From contig NZ_CP058952.1 in NCBI RefSeq assembly GCF_013423785.1, positions 1,949,665-2,013,664 on the forward strand: a DNA stretch of 64,000 nt, given 5' to 3'. This DNA is from Chitinibacter fontanus. Lineage in GTDB: Bacteria; Pseudomonadota; Gammaproteobacteria; Burkholderiales; Chitinibacteraceae. How positions within the stretch are numbered: position 1 is the stretch's first letter; each line of letters starts with the position of its first letter. Below are positions 61,358 to 64,000 of the stretch, one piece after another. Under the pieces are notes generated by a model that did not search any database, was not told the DNA's origin, and was given only the letters and a program-made list of their open reading frames with translations. Made by a program: the position numbers and the translations under genes.

Positions 61358-61936
61358 ATGACTTTCGAATTAAATGCTACAAGCCGCGCAAAGCAGGGCA
61401 CTGGTGCGAGCCGCCGCCTGCGTAAAGCCGGTCAATTGCCAGGTATCGTTTACGGTGGTTCTGTTGAGCCAACCGCAATCAGCTTGGACCACAACAGCAT
61501 GTACTACACGCTGCAAAACGAAAAATTCCACACTGCTCTGATCAATCTGTCGATTGACGGCGCTGCTGCTGAGCAAGTTTTGTTGCGCGCAGTTCAATAC
61601 CACCCGTTCAAACAGCAAGTACAACACGTTGACTTCCAACGCGTAACTGCTGATTCTGTGATCGAGTTGAAAGTACCACTGCACTTCGTGAACGGCGATA
61701 CTTGCCTGGGCGTGAAACTGCAAGGCGGCGCGATCAGCAACATCTTGAACGAAGTAATGGTACGTTGCGTTGCTTCTAAATTGCCAGAGTTCATCACTGT
61801 TGACCAAGCCAACTTGGCAGTGGGTAACCTGTCAGTTCACTTGTCTGACCTGGTATTGCCAGAAGGCGTACAGCTGGTTTCGTTGCTACGTGGCGCGGAC
61901 TTGGCGGTATCTATGCTCAACGGCGCAAAAGGCTAA
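61358..61936 (+). CDS. rplY: 50S ribosomal protein L25, CTC type
   Basis: Binds 5S rRNA in the large subunit. 192 residues: the L25 domain (MTFELNATSRAKQGTGASRRLRKAGQLPGIVYGG ... VDFQRVTADSVIELKVPLHFVN) plus the C-terminal TL5/CTC domain (LPEFITVDQANLAVGNLSVHLSDLVLPEGVQLV), so the long bacterial form and not the short E. coli one. Codons are strongly biased (AAA, CGT, GGT, CCA), as expected for a ribosomal gene. GGAG precedes the ATG; terminator after it. Confidence 0.96.
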   Translation: MTFELNATSRAKQGTGASRRLRKAGQLPGIVYGGSVEPTAISLDHNSMYYTLQNEKFHTALINLSIDGAAAEQVLLRAVQYHPFKQQVQHVDFQRVTADSVIELKVPLHFVNGDTCLGVKLQGGAISNILNEVMVRCVASKLPEFITVDQANLAVGNLSVHLSDLVLPEGVQLVSLLRGADLAVSMLNGAKG

Positions 61937-61965
61937 TCCCTTTTCCTGTTTGGCATTGCCTGACG

Positions 61966-61993
61966 AAAAACCCCGCTTTGGCGGGGTTTTTTC
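61966..61993 (+). terminator. terminator of rplY
   Basis: Stem CCCCGC/GCGGGG, loop TTTG, six T's. Confidence 0.9.
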
Positions 61994-62065
61994 ATTTCAA
62001 GCCCGATTAGGCGGGTAAACACGGTATCATTTCGTTCGACACTTTTTTCTGCATCGATTCGTACA

Positions 62066-62683
62066 ATGGCAATCAAATTAATCGTAGGGCTGGGTAATCC
62101 TGGCGCTGAATATGAAGCCACGCGGCATAACGCGGGCTTTTGGCTGGTCGATCAGCTCGCACGCGACGGCAAGATTATGCTGCGCCACGACAGCAAATTT
62201 CATGGCCTGATTGGGCGCGTCAATATTGCTGGGCATGATGTCTGGCTGCTACAGCCGCAAACCTTTATGAATCGCAGTGGTTTGGCGGTGGTGGCCTTGG
62301 CGCAGTTTTATAAGATTTTGCCGGATGAAATCTTGGTGGTGCACGACGAGCTCGATATTGCGCCGGGCTTGGCCAAGCTCAAGCAAGGTGGTGGACATGG
62401 CGGCCACAATGGTTTGCGCGATATTCAGGCGCATCTCGGTACGCCCAATTTCTGGCGTCTGCGCATCGGCGTTGGTCATCCGGGTAATAAGGCCGAAGTG
62501 GCTAATTTCGTGCTCAAGCCGCCGCGCAAAGAAGAGCAAGCGCTAATTGATGACGCGCTGATGAAATCGCTGGTGGTGCTGCCCAAGCTGCTGGCAGGCC
62601 AAGCTGGCGCGGCAATGAGTTTGCTGCACACCGATGAAAGTAAAAAACGTGAGCACAAGCCCGCACCAAAGGCGGCAGAATAA
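62066..62683 (+). CDS. pth: peptidyl-tRNA hydrolase
   Basis: Releases peptides from stalled peptidyl-tRNA. 205 residues (family about 194) with [19 protein letters not shown] including catalytic His21, [36 protein letters not shown] and the DGAPRKEE-like helix. The C-terminal tail is Lys/Pro/Glu-rich and probably disordered. Comes after the rplY terminator, so it likely has its own promoter in 61994-62065, but no consensus hexamers are obvious. Confidence 0.95.
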   Translation: MAIKLIVGLGNPGAEYEATRHNAGFWLVDQLARDGKIMLRHDSKFHGLIGRVNIAGHDVWLLQPQTFMNRSGLAVVALAQFYKILPDEILVVHDELDIAPGLAKLKQGGGHGGHNGLRDIQAHLGTPNFWRLRIGVGHPGNKAEVANFVLKPPRKEEQALIDDALMKSLVVLPKLLAGQAGAAMSLLHTDESKKREHKPAPKAAE

Positions 62684-62799
62684 CTAAACAAGCACAAGCT
62701 CTCCAGCATCGTTACCTCGCCTTGCCGTACTCATTGTACTGTCTGCGGCTGCAGTGCCTTGCTGGATAACTTTTGCAGAGTTACATAAAGTGGCAAGAA

Positions 62800-63855
62800 A
62801 TGAGCAAAAAAGTAGCTATCCCCGTCAATATAGTGACCGGCTTTCTTGGCGTTGGCAAAACCACCGCCTTGATGAATCTGCTCGCCAATAAGCCTGCCGA
62901 TGAATACTGGGCGATTGTCGTCAATGAGTTTGGCGAAGTCGGTATCGACGGTGCCAGCTTGTCGGCGGCAGGGGAGGGCTTGCAGGTTGCTGAAGTACCC
63001 GGTGGCTGTATTTGCTGCACCACCAGCCCGCAATTACGTGTGACGCTCACAAGACTGGCAAGGGGTATGCGTCCAGACCGCTTGCTAATTGAGCCTTCTG
63101 GCTTGGGACACCCGGCGGGTATTGTGGATTTGCTACGTGACCCGATGCTGGCGAGTGCATTTGAATTGCGCGCGATCATTACCTTGCTTGACCCGCGCCA
63201 TTTGAACGATAGTCGCTACACCACACACGAAACCTGGCGCGATCAACTGCAGCTGGCCGATGTGCTGATTTTGAATAAATGCGATCTGGCCGACGCAGAG
63301 CAAATTGCTGCCGCCGAAAAAATGGCCGCCGCACAATTCCCACCCAAGCTGGCGGTGGCGCACACGCGACAAGGCATTTTTGCTGCCGAGTTACTCGATC
63401 TGGAATTACACCCCGAGCGCTGGTCTGATGCGCCCGAGTCGATTGCTCAGACGCATTCCCACCGACTGATGCCGCGCCGTAAAACCAGTGCGGAGATTGA
63501 GCCAATTCAGCCTGCCGCTTGGCCGATGCGTAAACAACAATCGAGTTTAGGCTCGCACAGCTGTGGTTGGATCTTTGCGCCAGACACGCTGTTTTCCAGT
63601 TCAAAAGTGGCGGCGCTGTTTGAGGTATTGAGCCAGCCGAGCGAGTTGGGGCTCAGTGGATTGAGCCGGGCCAAAGGCGTGTTTCAAACCGAGCGCGATT
63701 GGTATCGCTTTGACTGGGTGGAGGGTATGGTGGGCGCAGCGCCGAGCGCCTATCGCCGCGACAGTCGCTTTGAAGTGATTGTAGAAAGTGAAACAGCGCC
63801 CGATTGGACGCTGTTAGAAGCTAAGCTGCTTGCGACACTCATTACGCCGCGTTGA
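62800..63855 (+). CDS. COG0523 family GTPase (YjiA/CobW-like)
   Basis: 351 residues of the G3E GTPases thought to act as metal chaperones. G1 is GFLGVGKTTALMNLL near 20-34, the metal-binding CxCC motif is GGCICC near residue 65, G3-type ELIEPSGLGHPAG follows and G4 is NKCDLAD. The CobW C-terminal domain is in the second half (HSCGWIFAPDTLFSSSKVAALFEVL). The cargo metal (Zn, Co, Ni) is not told by sequence; no metal gene adjoins. The frame opens at 62773. Confidence 0.9.
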   Translation: MSKKVAIPVNIVTGFLGVGKTTALMNLLANKPADEYWAIVVNEFGEVGIDGASLSAAGEGLQVAEVPGGCICCTTSPQLRVTLTRLARGMRPDRLLIEPSGLGHPAGIVDLLRDPMLASAFELRAIITLLDPRHLNDSRYTTHETWRDQLQLADVLILNKCDLADAEQIAAAEKMAAAQFPPKLAVAHTRQGIFAAELLDLELHPERWSDAPESIAQTHSHRLMPRRKTSAEIEPIQPAAWPMRKQQSSLGSHSCGWIFAPDTLFSSSKVAALFEVLSQPSELGLSGLSRAKGVFQTERDWYRFDWVEGMVGAAPSAYRRDSRFEVIVESETAPDWTLLEAKLLATLITPR

Positions 63856-63859
63856 ACAT

Positions 63860-64000
63860 TTAGTCGCTCAACGCGCTACGCACTTGCCACATATAGGCAT
63901 CGGCCATTTCGCCCAGCCCCGCTTCACGCAATGCCTTTTGCCAGCGGTCGATACAAAATTGCAGGTCATCAGCGGTTTTCATCACGTCAAACACGTCGAG
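63860..64000 (-). CDS. C-terminal part of a minus-strand gene (partial)
   Basis: The last 46 codons of a frame running in from the right, ending TAA at 63860-63862; the stretch ends RSALSD and is rich in Ala, Asp, Glu and Arg (VFDVMKTADDLQFCIDRWQK, GLGEMADAYMW). It converges on the COG0523 gene with four bases between stops. No family can be named from the fragment. Confidence 0.6.
   Translation of the reverse strand, partial: LDVFDVMKTADDLQFCIDRWQKALREAGLGEMADAYMWQVRSALSD

Noticed and set aside
1-64000. CRISPR arrays, insertion sequences, prophage genes, rRNA genes
   Set aside because: No direct-repeat/spacer pattern, transposase, integrase, phage structural gene or rRNA sequence was recognised on reading both strands.

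Overview
The window is an ordinary, gene-dense chromosomal stretch of a Gram-negative betaproteobacterium, most likely of the order Neisseriales (Chitinibacter/Deefgea/Chromobacterium-like). This rests on inference, not a database match: the run TPR lipoprotein - lolB - ispE - tRNA-Gln - prs - rplY - pth is a familiar betaproteobacterial arrangement, a SPOR protein sits next to dsbA, and there are lipoprotein-sorting, periplasmic thiol and polymerase V genes. No insertion sequence, prophage, CRISPR array or rRNA operon is visible.

Layout. 0-7.2 kb: two tandem tRNA-Lys genes, gloA, a NhaD-type transporter, a highly expressed phosphoketolase (xfp), an inositol-monophosphatase-family enzyme and a DsbA/DsbC-like thiol protein. 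7.2-16.3 kb: small genes, an AT-rich orphan gene that looks like a captured integron cassette, a B12-type radical SAM protein, a response regulator without a recognisable output domain, a class III nucleotide cyclase followed by a deaminase, dsbA, a SPOR protein and tRNA-Thr. 16.3-28 kb: umuDC, trpS, rlmF, a periplasmic carbonic anhydrase, a POT peptide transporter and several small hypothetical genes. 28-34.4 kb: a YtfL/PaeA-type membrane protein, an MFS transporter, a globin-coupled diguanylate cyclase, a patatin-fold protein lacking its catalytic residues and a CinA-like protein. 34.5-40.4 kb: a complete ribose operon in the order rbsK-rbsD-rbsA-rbsC-rbsB-rbsR. 40.5-53.8 kb: ppiC, a class D beta-lactamase, acetyltransferases, an RsuA-type pseudouridine synthase, argH, an orphan sensor kinase, elaA, an oxidoreductase, a catalytically intact patatin and cutC. 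53.9-64 kb: a bacterial dynamin-like GTPase, mutM, the TPR-lolB-ispE-tRNA-prs-rplY-pth cluster and a COG0523 GTPase.

The main regulatory reading is that two distant promoters share one architecture. Upstream of xfp (2676-2716) and of the ribose operon (34491-34531) there is an FNR/ANR-type box (TTGAT-N4-ATCAA or one base off), and in both cases the box begins exactly 35 bp before a -10-like hexamer, the spacing of class II FNR-activated promoters. The ribose promoter also carries a Cra/FruR-like palindrome just after the predicted start point, matching the FruR-like repressor gene at the end of that operon. Together these suggest that pentose uptake and phosphoketolase cleavage to acetyl phosphate rise together when oxygen is low.

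Other points worth following are a GAAC-N4-GTTC palindrome inside the umuDC promoter (a Gram-positive-type LexA site, unexpected here), the possible orphan gene cassette at about 7.9-8.6 kb, the pseudoenzyme patatin, terminator-like hairpins between co-directional genes (rbsB/rbsR and tRNA-Gln/prs), and repeated GGGTAT-ended hairpins after genes.
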